64,000 nucleotides of DNA. It comes from Gibbula magus. Taxonomy: Eukaryota; Mollusca; Gastropoda; Trochida; Trochidae. The notes below the pieces were generated by a model. That model was not told the origin of the DNA. It worked only from the letters and a program-made list of their open reading frames with translations, and searched no databases. Positions within the stretch are counted from its first letter, which is position 1; each line of letters opens with the position of its first letter. The DNA lies in the NCBI GenBank assembly GCA_936450465.1, contig OW388304.1, forward strand, positions 6,454,700 to 6,518,699, read 5' to 3'. Both the position numbers and the translations under genes were made by a program. Positions 1 to 12,693 of the stretch are shown in pieces.

Positions 1-508
1 AAGACCCTGTGGTGTGAACAAATAGCTGTAGTCAAAGTTTTGAAGCGATAGTTCTCGCACTATCATCAAATATGCATGCCCAGACTCAAATGGCCCTGGT
101 TTCGCTGTATTTGCCGAATTTCCTATATTGGTCCCGTTGTCGAATCGTATGGTCTAGATTGTAAATATTGTGCAATTGTTAAGTTAATTTAGTTTGATAG
201 TTAATCAATAATCCTGCATGATGTACCATGGTCCAATGAATAAAGATAAAGATGGAAATACGTTCATAGTGAAGTCGTGTGTTCGTGTAGATAGCAATTG
301 TAATGGACGTCTCCCAAGGTTAGAAAGACCACAATTCTACAAATTGAAACCATTTTTCAATTTAATAGTCTCTTTCTTTGTCAATTCAATTACACAAGAA
401 ATATTTCATAATTCAGATCAAAGGCCTTTGTCAACATTATAACCCGATGTTACATGATAAGTAAGATATATGGGGATGGGTGATGGTCAAAGAAGGGTCC
501 GATGACAT

Positions 509-2256
509 TTGATCTCTAGCGAACCGTGCACATTGACCAGCTGTTGACCAGAAGAGGCGGTCAGTTAGGGCAGGAAATAGAATACTATTTTATGCACGTG
601 TATTTGTCAGATATCACATATTGTTAAAAATGATAAAGTTTAACTTTGTATTATTATGTTATTTAGTGTCATGTTGTACAACATATATTGACAAATATCA
701 GAAATGAAGGATAATTTAAATAGTTTTTATCAATTAGCCCGACCCACTCTGTCGGGACTATGCCGGGAAGCAAGCTACATTTTTAATCAGTGACTTTCCT
801 TTATTTAGCCCAACTAATAAGGTAAATAAGTACAAATGGTAAGCTCTGTATTACTTTAGCTGCTACTTTGAGTAAAATGTAGATGTAAATGACATAAACA
901 ACGGGTGGAGATATTGTATGTTATCTATTCTGTTATGAATATCAACCATGGTATTGTTTACAACAGAACATACTATTAAAATGAGGGTTATATCGGGATA
1001 TTCCTGTTCATACATAACATTGACGTATCTTCGTTAATCGCAAAGCAAGTGCACTCAAAAAAGCATTATTTTAACCCCTGACCGTCACCTTTGTCCCAAA
1101 TAAAATTCAATTTGATTACTGTCCGTTTCTTTGAAATTCAGATAACATAATATTCACAATTAAACATAACAATTTCACAGGACATGTAACTTCAAGAGCT
1201 GTTACTACACTCTACAGCTTAAAGCAAATAGGATTAGGAGACTTTGCCCTTTGATCAGTGGTCACCGCAATTGTCTGACGTCAAACGTTCATAACCTAAC
1301 ATAAGATTGGCATATCTTTAAGAGATGTTTGACCACAACTAAAGGTTGGAAAAGAGGAGCAGCCTTTTGATCTCCTGTCCAGAGCCTTTGACCAGCTGTA
1401 CCTACCCCACGCCTTCCTGCAAACACCTGTGTCAGCGCTACAGGTAACGTACCGTACACACCTGTCGTAACGCCCAGGTGTATCCATGTTCATAATTTAT
1501 AAGCTTATGAATTGACGTTACACTCACACCTTTTGTACATCAATTTCAAATGCCGTCATACCTCATTATAAATATATTATTATATATATTTCTGAGGGTA
1601 GATATATCTCAAAATAAAGGTGTATTTCTGGACAAATTCTTATTTCTCAAAATAACATATCTGTATGATTTTATTTTGTTACTGCGTAAAACATCTTTGA
1701 ACCACCTGCTTGACAACGACATTAGTATCTATGTCGAAACGTCGCCTATACAGAATAAAGAAGTTGTGTATCCATAAAATTGTTCTTCATTCTACTGCGT
1801 AAAAGCTTTCATAACAAAACATCACATTTTACATTACAAGCAAAGACGATGTGATGTCTTTTATATATTACATTTTAATTGTACATGTACTTTGCACTCA
1901 TGATGGATTTTATTTATAACGATTACTTGTACGATATTTGTATATGGTTTATGTGATAAGAATTATATTGCAATTTTATGTAGATTTTATATTGTCATTT
2001 ACCTGTAAAGAGTCTCTCATAACCCATTTTGATGACTCGTATACTTCTATGTAAATATTATATCTGTATTGATTGCGAGGTGAGACTTTAATTGAAAAAT
2101 ATGTCTGTCTGTCATTGCAACCGCTGACAACGTCTTATGTACCGGTATGTAACTAACATTCCACATCCTTAAAGACGTTACAGTCCAAAGCAAATAGAGC
2201 GAGAAATCATCCCTTTGATCTCTTGACCGCTGCACTGACCACCTGTACCCTTTTAC
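509..2256 (+). repeat. Four diverged copies of a TTTGATC...GACCAGCTGT module
   Basis: Copies lie at about 509-550, 1249-1268, 1365-1408 and 2213-2256. Three share TTTGATCTC, then 15-25 variable bases, then a GACCAGCTGT-like block. The copies near 1365 and 2213 also share the next stretch (CCTGTGTCAGCG followed by GTAACGT motifs), so about 200 bases are an old duplication. CTTTGATC is the TCF/LEF consensus; further matches are at 416-423 and 2374-2381 (reverse). No gene is visible across 1-2830. Confidence 0.5.
1710..1743 (+). other. Hammerhead-like motif in a transposon 3' tail
   Basis: A GACAT/ATGTC stem with an 8-base loop is followed by CGAAACGTC and preceded by TTGACAA where a hammerhead ribozyme has CTGATGA. 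The downstream AATAAAGAAGTT...ATCC.TAAAAT tail matches that at 30781-30815, so both are the same element family. Hammerhead motifs are known in Penelope-like elements. This copy lacks essential core bases. Confidence 0.35.
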
Positions 2257-2831
2257 ACCTCTCGTGTTCCCTAAACGCCACCTGTGTCAGCGTTACAAGT
2301 ACCGTAACGTAAGAAGCGTAACTTGTAGGTGTGTCCAGGTTAGCCAGACAGGTGAGGTGATCAGACAATTGTAGATCAAAGGCCGCGTTACAGAATTACA
2401 GGTGTGAACAAGAGGATAAGGGCGGATCAAGGGATCAAACGATTATCGCCCGCTGACAACGTAATGGTGAAGGTAACAAGTCAACGTCATTGGTCCCCGT
2501 AGGTCATCTTCCCTCGACGTGGATGCCAACGTCACACATGATCATTCAAAGTGTTTTCAAAATTCATTCTTAAGTATCAGTATATTATAAAATAACTGGG
2601 TGGTTTATGTCCTAGGTTGCATTTGTCCCAGGTGGATTTTGAGATTGATTGATTTAATAGAAGTGTCACGTGATGGTTACATAGTGCATATACATAGATA
2701 AAACAAATTAAAACCATTAGGCCAATTAGGCTAACTCTGAGGGCCAATTAAATCCCACCACAAAACATTCATTTAATTTTAAACCCAGAAAATAACCAAA
2801 GTACTTTTCAAGCGTTAGGCACTTATCTTAA

Positions 2832-2857
2832 GGATTCGGACCTCCTGGTCCGAATCC
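2832..2857. repeat. Perfect short hairpin
   Basis: GGATTCGGACC and GGTCCGAATCC, 11-bp arms with the loop TCCT, about 280 bases beyond the LINE relic at 3143-3373 (downstream on that element's strand). It may be part of that element. Confidence 0.6.
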
Positions 2858-3072
2858 AAAACTTAAACAACTCAACTCCAAACCTTAAAAAAATTTCACA
2901 CTGGAAACCGCTCGAAAAATCTCCAAGAGACCAAGAAGATTAGGCCAATGAGACACTATAAACACTAAAATATATCCATTTAAAATATATGGGTAAGATC
3001 ACATCAACGTTTAAAAAAGTATGAATGATTAAATGATTCATCCCCATAAAACTCCAGAAGTGACATAAAGAT

Positions 3073-3100
3073 TCTTCTTTCTTCTTCTTCTTCTTCTTCA
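3073..3100 (+). repeat. (CTT)n microsatellite
   Basis: About nine TTC/CTT units, slightly imperfect at the 5' end. Confidence 0.8.
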
Positions 3101-3142
3101 TCATAAAGATATAACAAACATATTCATGTAAAGCTTTGTTTA

Positions 3143-3373
3143 TGAGAGCATACGTAGACAAGTTTTCACATAGTTGCATATTTCAGCAGGAGTGTTATGC
3201 TTACATGCCATCAAAGACATAAATTTATCTAAAGTTCGATGATTCCAATAACAATCTGGAACATCATTTCTAGCATTTCCATTTGATTTCAACACGATAT
3301 GAACCTCATCTCCTCTAGCCTTTTTACAAATGGTACATAATCTTTCATTTTTATTAAGAAAGTAGGACGACAT
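3143..3373 (-). mobile_element. LINE relic, C-terminal zinc-finger-like region of a reverse transcriptase polyprotein
   Basis: The minus-strand frame reads ERLCTICKKARGDEVHIVLK, then DVPDCYWNHRTLDKFMSLM and ICNYVKTCL. This is the C-x2-C...DE.H pattern, then an 'IP.YY....KF..LM' segment and a final 'I..YIK.C', found at the C-terminus of many invertebrate non-LTR retrotransposon ORF2 proteins. The last Cys of the finger appears lost. No reverse-transcriptase or endonuclease part is adjacent, so it is a 5'-truncated relic. The assignment is by eye. Confidence 0.5.
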
Positions 3374-3399
3374 GTGTGAACATATTGGTTAATGTTGAC

Positions 3400-5130
3400 A
3401 AATGATAATGCATTGTAATGACGTAGACACATAATTGATTAGTTTAATTTCAATCAAATAAAATCAGATGATGAGAGTCACACCAGGATCCTTCAAATTT
3501 GGTGTAATAGCAATAAAAGTGTTTTATCGATGCGTAAACTTTACTTATTGAAGTCTCTTTAGACAAAAACAGTTTGGATTTATGAAGAATTTTTTTTTTG
3601 TTGAAAACATTAAATAATATTAGATTGAAAATAAAACTTACTTGCAGACATAGCACTATTTTATGACCGTCCATTGTCGTAATTCTCTACCTCCAAACCC
3701 CCAAAAATCTTCGAACAAAGAAGTTTCAAGCAAAATGTTTTTTTACGAATGAATAAAAGCGCCATTTTCAACGTAATCAAAATCAATTACAGGTAATTTA
3801 AAAATCCGGAGTATGAAGAACAAATAAATTTAGATTTACAATGGAGTCATTGAAAGGCTTATAAAAAGATTAAATCATTTTATGAACACTGAATTTACTT
3901 TTTGTGCGTCACCTCTGAAACTAATTACAGGATAACCTTTAACCTCTGTCACCCCAAATGGCAGTACAATGCTGAGAACAGTGTCTACCTCTTCTTAATT
4001 CAGACAACCCGCTTTCAACTAACAATGACATATGTTTAAATCAAATTTTCAGCTTGATCCAGAAACGCGAAGGTTTTGGGGAAATTGTAAAGGCGAATTG
4101 ACATGTTGCAAAAATTCATTTCACGGTGTATGAATCCGCTGGGACTACATGAAGCCCTATCACGCAGCACGTGCGCTCGATCCGCATCACTGACACCGAA
4201 AAGTAGTGTTTCTGTAAAGACAGCTTCGTATTTTTGCAACAAAACAACAAATACTTAAAATCTGAAGTAGGTTATTATTGTCTAAATCGATTGTTTCAGT
4301 CCTTTGTGGGAAGTCTATTCACCGTGTTACGAGTCCCAGTCGACATGACACCTTAATTTCCTTCCAATAGAAACCATTGCAGATATTTTCCGAATTACTC
4401 CGTTTAAAGTTCGTTTAACGCGTCGTTACATAATCATTGCGACATGTGAAAGCTGAAATCAGGTAATGGGGCAACGTGGGCAAAACGTTTTAAATCTGCA
4501 TTTAATAGTATATAAAAACGCCCGTTGCTATAGCATTTCAGGAGATGTGATTCGAGTTTATTTATACAGCCTCTCGGCTCGGAACCTGTTTGGTTGTCTA
4601 ATCATTTCAGAAATTTCTAACTTCCATAACTTTCTAACACTTCCCTAAAACACATTTGTTAATGGTACAACGCTACATCGATCTTGACTGGGTAAAAAGA
4701 AATAACCGAACAGCGGACACGTTCTCTAAATGGATGTAAACGAACCAACGCAAGATCAATTTGATGAATGTTACACCACAAAACAGCCAGCCCACGATGG
4801 AGGAAATTAAAGCTTCCACTGGTAATTCGTCATTAAGAAGTCCTTTTTACTGAGATTCAAGCGATCTCGCCAGATTTGCTTTATCAAATAAATCAGAATT
4901 TCAATTTTCACAATCTGTATTTATGTCTTTTATTCTGGAAAGCGAAATTCTGTTTTTCATGTAAATCACTATATTAGGAATTAGAATGTCAGGAATACTT
5001 AACGGCTTAAACTTTTTATATCCCGAAAGTGTGCCATGTAAAAAACAGGGACAAATTGCATGCTTAGTTGTGATTAGAGACATACTGAGATAGGCTGCAT
5101 CTAGCCAAGTCTCGCTTTCAAAACCTACGC
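3400..5130. other. Non-coding, nothing recognised
   Basis: AT-rich single-copy-looking DNA with only short open frames. No repeats or domains were recognised on either strand. Confidence 0.4.
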
Positions 5131-5149
5131 CTCTAACAATATCTAACTG

Positions 5150-5640
5150 TTTGGGCGGCCTGTATCATTGGCTGGGCACTTTGCGCATGCTTGGCCCTAG
5201 TATATTCCTCCCACTTAGGTACATCCGGCGATCCATCAGCCTTCGCAGTCAATGCACCGTAAGAGCACACGCCGCCGAGGCCATTTACGGCACATGTGCG
5301 AGCGTCGCCATATTGCACGTGAGCGAAGCACGTGCATGACGTTATTGACATGACGGGACGAGCGCCATCTTGTAATGCAGCGGCTGTGGTTCCGTTCGGC
5401 TTGACTTGTTCCAACGTGGTGCGGGGAAACAAGCCCGAATACTGCCAAATCTGATATGGCTGAAGCGAGTACATTACACATTAAAGATGTTAACAACAGT
5501 CGGTTATTTAAATTTCGTGTGACTCTTTCCCCTTTCTTACAATCTCGAACGTCTGTTGCATGGAGCTGCTCGTGCTGATAGAGCGCCACCTAGCGACGGT
5601 CGTGTGAGCTGGTGATGGTGGGCACAAGGTGATGAAGGTG
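5150..5640. promoter_or_regulatory. GC- and CpG-richer patch, possible promoter or enhancer
   Basis: Visibly richer in CG dinucleotides than its flanks, with CAAGATGGCGCTC (YY1-like, reverse strand near 5365), GCACGTGC and TGACGTTA motifs, and a CTCF-like site at its edge. Two overlapping minus-strand frames of 113 and 117 codons are a by-product of base composition and show no domain. No transcript can be assigned. Confidence 0.3.
5583..5596 (-). promoter_or_regulatory. CTCF-like binding site
   Basis: The minus strand reads TCGCTAGGTGGCGC, matching 12 of 14 positions of the CTCF core CCASYAGRKGGCRS, including the whole AGGTGGCGC block common to fly and vertebrate sites. It lies at the end of the GC-rich patch. 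Confidence 0.4.
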
Positions 5641-6062
5641 CTACGTTTATCACGCAGCTGCATCTCCCTAGGTTGGCCACTTCATTGCCAGTTTATATCC
5701 AATTAAATGATAATTCAAAACTGCGGAATCTGGAGTTAGCGGTTGATCACCGGGATTTGTTTCTGTTGTCATGACGTCCCGTATAAGGACAAGTTGCCGC
5801 ATATGAGCGGACTACAGGTTGCGCCTGTCTTCTCGTGATACGTGCAAATTAAGAAGAAATGAAAACTTTCCTGACTTGAGGATATTTAACTGATTATATG
5901 TAACTTGTTAGTTGTCATTTGATATCTTTCTAAACCAATCAATCTTTTGAGAACACGTCATGATCTTCAACGAGGGGAGAACGGACACACCTGAACATGA
6001 ATAAAATGGTTAACGCCAATGGTGTATACTTTTCACAACTCCCTTGCGTCCGTTCAGATACA

Positions 6063-6210
6063 CTTCTATCACATGTGGCTCTAACTGGCATTATTTAACT
6101 TCTATCACATGTGGCTCTAACTGGCATTATTTAACTTCTATCACATTATGCGGCTCTAACTGGCATGATTTAACTTCTATCACATGTGGCTCTAACTGGC
6201 ATGAATTAAC
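6063..6210 (+). repeat. 36-bp tandem repeat, 4 copies
   Basis: Units begin CTTCTATCACATGTGGCTCT at 6063, 6099, 6135 and 6174. The third unit carries a 3-base insertion. Nothing else is recognised from 6211 to 8740. Confidence 0.9.
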
Positions 6211-8739
6211 TTGATTCTTGCCTTTCCAGTTAACTTGTGGACCGTAGTGATCGTATTTATGTACAAAATAACCGAGATCTTTTGGGTGCCCGTGCATCTC
6301 AGAAACGGTAGAAAAGAAACGCTAATACGAAGTCATGAATGATGTTATAAATAAGGGATAATTGCTGACCATATATTTAAATATTATTAGTGCCAAGCAA
6401 GGAAATAATAACTTTAATAATCATTTAACGCCTATTTGTTTGACGGACCGTGGATTGAACTACATCCCGTTTTCATGGACAGAGAAATGGATAATAGATA
6501 TAATCAATGACTTTAATCGATTTTCATTTTAAACTGTTCTTCAGTTAAACTGTTTCTTCACATATAAGTACAATACATCTACCTCACCACTTACAATGGA
6601 TATCAAATGATGAAAGGAACAGAGGAGTCATTGAAACCTTTCGTTATACTTTGGACCTAATGGTTTTTGTCATAATACTAAACTCAAATATCTCAGACGC
6701 TCTTCGTTCTTATTCATTTGCAGTAAAGTGTGTATGATAGTACATGGAATTGACGATAATGTAACACACTAAACCCGCTAACACAGGAAATGGAAGAGAT
6801 GCATTCGACGCCTTTTAAAATCACTTTAAAGAAATTCTTTACAAGCTGCAACGGACAAAACATTATATGATATTTAGTGAATAGCACAAAATATTAACCT
6901 AGGTTGAATTATTCATTGTTATGCCACCATCTGCGTGGAGACAATAGGCACCCAGTGAGGGTACCCTGTACACGTCGTACACCTGGAGGCAACGCTCTAC
7001 AACCACATTCCTCCGTTGTCGTTAGAGTCGCTTATTATTTGATCTCAATTATATTTTTTACTTTAATGCAAATGTGGTCGGTAAATGGATACAACGAAGC
7101 TAGTTTTGTAATGTCTTTCTCTCTAACACACCTGCCTATTGTTATGTTGGTGCATATTACTGGTAATTAGTCGTCCGTAATGAAGTATGAAGAGGGCCAC
7201 AGGTGGCCAGCACGCATGACCGGATGGAAGTGTCACCGGAAGTTGTTCTTTCTTGACAATGTGATACATTGAATGTAGATGATGTTTGATGGAAATAAAG
7301 ACGTGTCAATTGATTGTTATGGACAAAGAAAGGACTTGTTGTTAATTGAGATGTCATAGCGAATAGTAATCATTACGAAATCAACATATGATGTACGTGC
7401 CTCAGGCTGATGTGCTGTACCTACTGTGCCATTGTGACATATAGGCCGTCACTTGTCCGTCAATTAGCAATATCTTAATGAAAAGACCACTGGTATTATA
7501 ATCCATTGCAAATAAGTAGAATTGCAATTAAGAAGAAGTGAGATTTAGAAATGAATGCTGTCCGTATGTCACCCTTCTGTTTAAAACTGCAATTTGAAAT
7601 TGGTTTAACATATCCTTCTGAAATCTATCATATTCAAGAAATGAGCTGGTGCTTCGTCATTTAAGAGATTTATACTTTTTAATAATGATAAATTTGAACT
7701 TTATCAAAGTTGTGTGTAACAAGTTTTTACTTTGCCTATCGCCTAAGCAATTGTTGTCTGGTGGGAGAACCTTTTAACTAATCAGAAAGAAACGTCAACG
7801 CCTTAAGAGTCATCAGAAATATAATATTCCTGCACATATAACATTTAAAGGGGATACAATTAATCTCTACCGTGTGCTATAAAAATGATAAATATGAGCC
7901 GCCTTACCCTCCGAACACCTTCCTTTTACACAACACAAGACGGTTAATAAAAGGGAATTTAAATCGGAAAGCATCAGGCATCTGTTCTTGTCGAAGAACA
8001 ACCTGCCATGTTTTTACGTCTAAATGTCTACCATTGAACAAATCTAACTTTCTGAAAAGAGCATCTGTTAAATAAACATTAACAGTGCTAGTCACATACG
8101 TCCAAGATGTTAGAGAAAAGATGCCTCATTTATTGCCGATTTTGATAGTTTGAAGTTTCAAATTCCCGTCTGGCATGGTATTAAGACGAAGGAAATACTT
8201 CTTAAAACGGTGAGTTTTAAAAAAGTTATGATTAATGTAAAGTTGACATATGTTGAGCACATTTGTCCAAACAGAAATGTTGTATAAAGGCTACATATTA
8301 CGTCAGCTGTCGAGAAACTGCACATATTCAGGAATATTTGTATCCACGCCTTTATCTGTATTGTATGCAATCCGCCTCCGCAATTCGAGACGTCTGTTGG
8401 TGTTTGTCTTTTCAGGTGAAATTTCAATATGAGACGTGACCAGAATATTAAATGGATTTGAATTAATTTTGACAAGACTTTATCACTTACCCTTAAAATA
8501 GTTAAGCATGGGGATAGTTTATATCGAGCGTCTAAATGAACTGTCCCTCACAAGCAGTTTCAGTTCTTCATCAGAATTGTAAACGAGTTTGTCTTACACT
8601 GTATGGAAAACTTTAAGCATGTGTTGTTACCTATTACTCTTACTCTATACAGGACATCGCATATGTAACATATACCATACATGTACACAGGGTAAATAAC
8701 TAAAATGAAAAATAAAAGCACGTAATACAAAAATAAAAT

Positions 8740-9300
8740 ATACCATATACATATCAATAAGCATATACTACATACTTGTAACGGGTTCAGCTCAATGTAC
8801 TTATCTTATAACACAATATTACAAAGTATGCATAATGTGTAGTTTACCGTATATTATTCAAAGCATAATGCATACAGACTAGTGTATATATTGTTTATAT
8901 CACATACCACATAGCATATATATAACACTAAACAACATTTTACAACGTCCAGCATATAGAATAAATCATATATCATGTAGTACATACCCTACAGCATGTA
9001 GTATATAGCATATGTCATTAAACAATTTTTACAACACGGTCATGTAGAATAAATCAGACATCATACATTATAGGCCTATAGCATATAGAATATGGCTATA
9101 CAGTATCCAGCATGTAGAATAAATCATATATCATACATGTAGATCATATAGCATCAAACAACATATACAACATCCAGCATTTAGAACAAATCAAATAGCA
9201 AACATTATATATCGTACAGCATATAATATGTAGCATGTAGTATATAACACTAAACAACATATACAACATCCAACATTAAGAATAAGAATATCATAGTGTA
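8740..9300 (+). repeat. Degenerate AT-rich tandem repeat
   Basis: Repeated blocks such as ACAACATCCAGCAT.TAGAA and AAATCATATATCATACAT recur at irregular intervals of about 60-110 bases, mixed with CATATAGCATATA motifs. It looks like an old, eroded array. Confidence 0.6.
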
Positions 9301-9852
9301 TCATTTTCTAAATGTTCTACACTAAACTCAATTTAAGTATCGCTCTTGGCTGCGGATGACAAGCAAAAGGAAAGGAGCATCTAAAGAAAGAAATATAAGT
9401 TGTGACATAATAATGGTTTATTGCATTTGACTAATGTCCTGTTATACACATTGATGGTACATCACGGGTAAATGCTAAAGGTAAAATATAAACTCACATG
9501 TATGTGTATACATCTGCCATACCATGCGACTGACTTGAGGCTTTGTATACGATAAAGTCCAATTACAAAACACATTATGGATTTCCTAATATTCCACCTC
9601 CATACTCCGAAACATCGCATCTTCACATGATAGAAGTTGTTATACAGAACATCTTCTTTTTCTTGTGTATGTCGCTTCTAAATGTCCAAAGACACTATGC
9701 CTTGTGTGTAATGGTAATTTGAGTGAAACGTGTATATTTCTATTTATAAACGATTTAGAATCATCATTCACAAAATGCCCTTTAAGCTAGGAATTATATA
9801 CTGTAAATAGTTCTACTGACAAAGTGTAACTAAACGCCAGTGTGTGTCTAAC

Positions 9853-9939
9853 TTATGAGACACTGCGCCAACTGGTGTATATTATGAGACACTGCGCCAA
9901 CAGATGTATATTATGAGATACTGCGCCAACAGGTGTATA
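9853..9939 (+). repeat. 29-bp tandem repeat, 3 copies
   Basis: Units start TTATGAGACACTGCGCCAAC at 9853, 9882 and 9911. Two substitutions separate the copies. Confidence 0.9.
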
Positions 9940-10224
9940 TTAGAGGAAGTACGTGTGGTTTATAATATACGTTTCATCTTGGATCAACTATGCAGCAGTT
10001 GAAGTGTCATTTTGAAACAATTGTGTGAAAATGTGAAAAAAAGATATTATCAAATAACGCCATCTTCCCTTCCGTTTGAGAGAACATCAAAATGATATGA
10101 CTAACAAGCTGCCTGAATTATAGTTCACAGTGCCAACGCATACCCTGGGCAATGTACTATTATACCTGTAATTTGAGCGCAATGCATTGTCAAGAAGTCA
10201 AAACGAAGCATAACACACGTCGCT

Positions 10225-10724
10225 TGTTTGAAAGATGATTCCAACCCGCCCATCGCCCCTCTACCCGGGGGCACACAATCTGCTACCCTAACCTTCCCCC
10301 ATCATCCCTCCCAAAACCCTCCACAGAATACACACATTCGCAACTTGTCATCTGGGTCACCCCTCACCTCAACCCCTGATTTCCCCCTCCCCAATTCCGT
10401 CACGTGATGAGTTTAAACACACCTCTTATCACTGGGAACAGAAAATACCCCCTCCCAAGCCCCAGCCGGTTACATGCACTATATTCCTCCTACAAACTCC
10501 ACAAACTGTCTCGATCCGCTTCCCTCCCCTTCTCGTCATATACTGACAATCTGCCACCCCCACTGTTGCCAGACGCTCATGTTCGCATGCGCCCTCTAAC
10601 CACGACCGTCCCTCTAACCCACGTTCTCACGACCCAGCACCGCACCCTCAGTACCATCCGCTGCCCTGTTTCGATCGTTCCTCCCTCACTTCAAGCCCTC
10701 TCTTGAGTTCCAACCACCCACAAC
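10225..10724 (+). other. C-rich strand-asymmetric stretch
   Basis: Many runs of 3-5 C on the + strand with few G, grading into the 109-bp array. The 100-codon frame at 10404-10706 is Ser/Pro/Leu/Thr-rich as base composition predicts and is not called a gene. Confidence 0.5.
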
Positions 10725-11575
10725 TTCACCCATTCCTTTCTTGAGCGTCATCCCTACCCTCAACTTCACCCAATCCTTTTTTCAGCTTAATCCCTACCCC
10801 CAACTTAACCCAGTCCTGACTAGAGCTTAATCCCTACCCTCAACTTCACATGGGCGTCAACCTTACCCTCAACTTCACCCAGTTTTTTCTTGAGCTACGT
10901 CCCTACCCTCAACTTAATCTAGTCCTGACTAGAGCTTAATCCCTACCCACAACTGCACATGGGCGTCAACCTTACCCTCAACTTCACCCAGTTCTTTCTT
11001 GAGCTACGTCCATACCCTCAACTTAATCCAGTCCTGACTAGAGCGTAATCCCTACCCTCAACTTCACATGGGCGTCAACCTTACCCTCAACTTCACCCAG
11101 TTCTTTCTTGAACTACGTCCCTACCCTCAACTTAATCAAGTCCTGACTAGAGCGTAATCCCTACCCTCAACTTCACATGGGCGTCAACCTTACCCTCAAC
11201 TTCACCCAGTTCTTTCTTGAGCTACGTCCCTACCCTCAACTTAATCAAGTCCTGACTAGAGCGTAATCCCTACCCTCAACTTCACATGGGCGTCAACCTT
11301 ACCCTCAACTTCACCCAATTCTTTCTTGAGCTACGTCCCTACCCTCAACTTAATCAAGTCCTGACTAGAGCGTAATCCCTACCCTCAACTTCACATGGGC
11401 GTCAACCTTACCCTCAACTTCACCCAGTTCTTTCTTGAGCTACGTCCCTACCCTCAACTTAATCAAGTCCTGACTAGAGCGTAATCCCTACCCTCAACTT
11501 CACATGGGCGTCAACCCTACCCTCACCTAGTTCTTTCTTGAGCTTAATCCCTACACTCAACTTAACCCGTTCTTG
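10725..11575 (+). repeat. 109-bp tandem array, about 7.5 copies
   Basis: GGGCGTCAAC recurs at 10852, 10961, 11070, 11179, 11288, 11397 and 11506, exactly 109 bases apart. Each unit holds three roughly 36-base subunits around CCCTACCCTCAACTT, so the array is two-level. The 5' edge (10725-10850) shows the subunit before the 109-bp unit became fixed. Confidence 0.9.
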
Positions 11576-12543
11576 ACACCTAAATTTTGTTTTCTCAACA
11601 TCGTACACTGTTCTTATCTTTCCTTTATTGTGATACCTGATAACCTCTACCGAAAGTAGTTTTTTTCTGTCGTCAACATGTCAACTGTTTTGAGCCGCTT
11701 TTCCAAGGAATTATGTTTATGTTTCAAATTGTATGATCAGTCTCTTCTTCTCAGGATTCCAGCGACTATAGTTTTTCTCAAGAACATTTCCTTTCATTCA
11801 TTTGAAATTTAACGTCAAATCATATAATTAATTTCATTTAAAAAAATGTGTTCAATGACACCATGAACCAGAATACTCAAAGTATATTATTTCTCATCTC
11901 GACAACAAGTGTAGACTTGTGCCCGGACTCTCAGTCACCATATGCTTGTGAAATCCAATTTATTTCACTCGAGTGATTTCTCCTCAAATATAGTCTACCA
12001 AATCGTGGGAAACATTTATTTTTCTCGTATATTCATTCACTCCGCGCGTAATGCTTGTTGGGTATCTCTATCCATGAAGCGCAGAAAACAAACAACATTA
12101 CCCAACGTTTCGTTCCCACTCACCCGCCACCTGACGGCAGAGTAACGTTTCCGCTTTCCCATAAAAGATTTGAATTTTTTCTTTATCAGTTTCGTCCCTT
12201 TGAGGTGAGTGGGAACGGGCGAGCGTGGTCTCACATAATCTCGCCTATTCTCTCGCAGTTGGTCTCGCGCCTATCTCGCGACAGATGGAGCCCGTGGTAT
12301 GTGAAGCGTGCACCGCATCCTGTCCATTCACAGCCGTCACATGAATGAGGAAAATAGTGCACACGCTTAAAAAGTTCCCACGCATTAATACACTACCGTT
12401 GGAAGTGACATAGTTGATGTGAAATTACAATATTACTTTAAGATAAGAAAATAGATTTAATCAACAACTTATGATAATCAGGACGAGTAATTGCATTCAG
12501 GTATATAATGCAATGATAATCTTGCCAAGGTACTGCACTGCAG
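11576..12543. other. Non-coding, nothing firm
   Basis: Overlapping short frames at 11942-12348 on both strands show no domain. A donor-like GAGGTGAGTGGG lies at about 12201-12212 with no exon I can pair to it. Confidence 0.35.
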
Positions 12544-12602
12544 GTGTGCTTTATAACACGGACTATGTTTTGTGGTGGAGGGTTATTGATTGCGCCGAGA
12601 GG

Positions 12603-12608
12603 TATAAA
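12603..12608 (+). promoter_or_regulatory. Candidate TATA box
   Basis: TATAAA in the context GAGGTATAAAGCAG, about 25-30 bases before a stretch that ends in a consensus 5' splice site. It is placed correctly to start a short first exon of the bHLH gene. A TATA match alone is common in AT-rich DNA, so this rests on the combination. Confidence 0.3.
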
Positions 12609-12632
12609 GCAGGCGATCAACTCGTCAATTAT

Positions 12633-12693
12633 TTATAACGCAAGTTACTTGTGCACCGCTCCAAGGATATTAAGAGCTCTACCAGTTACAACG
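12633..12693 (+). other. Candidate first exon of the bHLH gene
   Basis: From the predicted start point about 25 bases after the TATA box to ACG|gtaagt, a near-perfect donor at 12694. An open frame starting at ATG 12544 passes through it (ending PRILRALPVTT) and would join in phase 0 to the acceptor at 14895, continuing without a stop into the bHLH frame. The frame may be fortuitous, and the exon could equally be 5' UTR. No transcript evidence is available here. Confidence 0.25.

Noticed and set aside
10404..10706. 100-codon Pro/Ser/Thr/Leu-rich frame
   Set aside because: C-rich low-complexity DNA gives such peptides; no other support.
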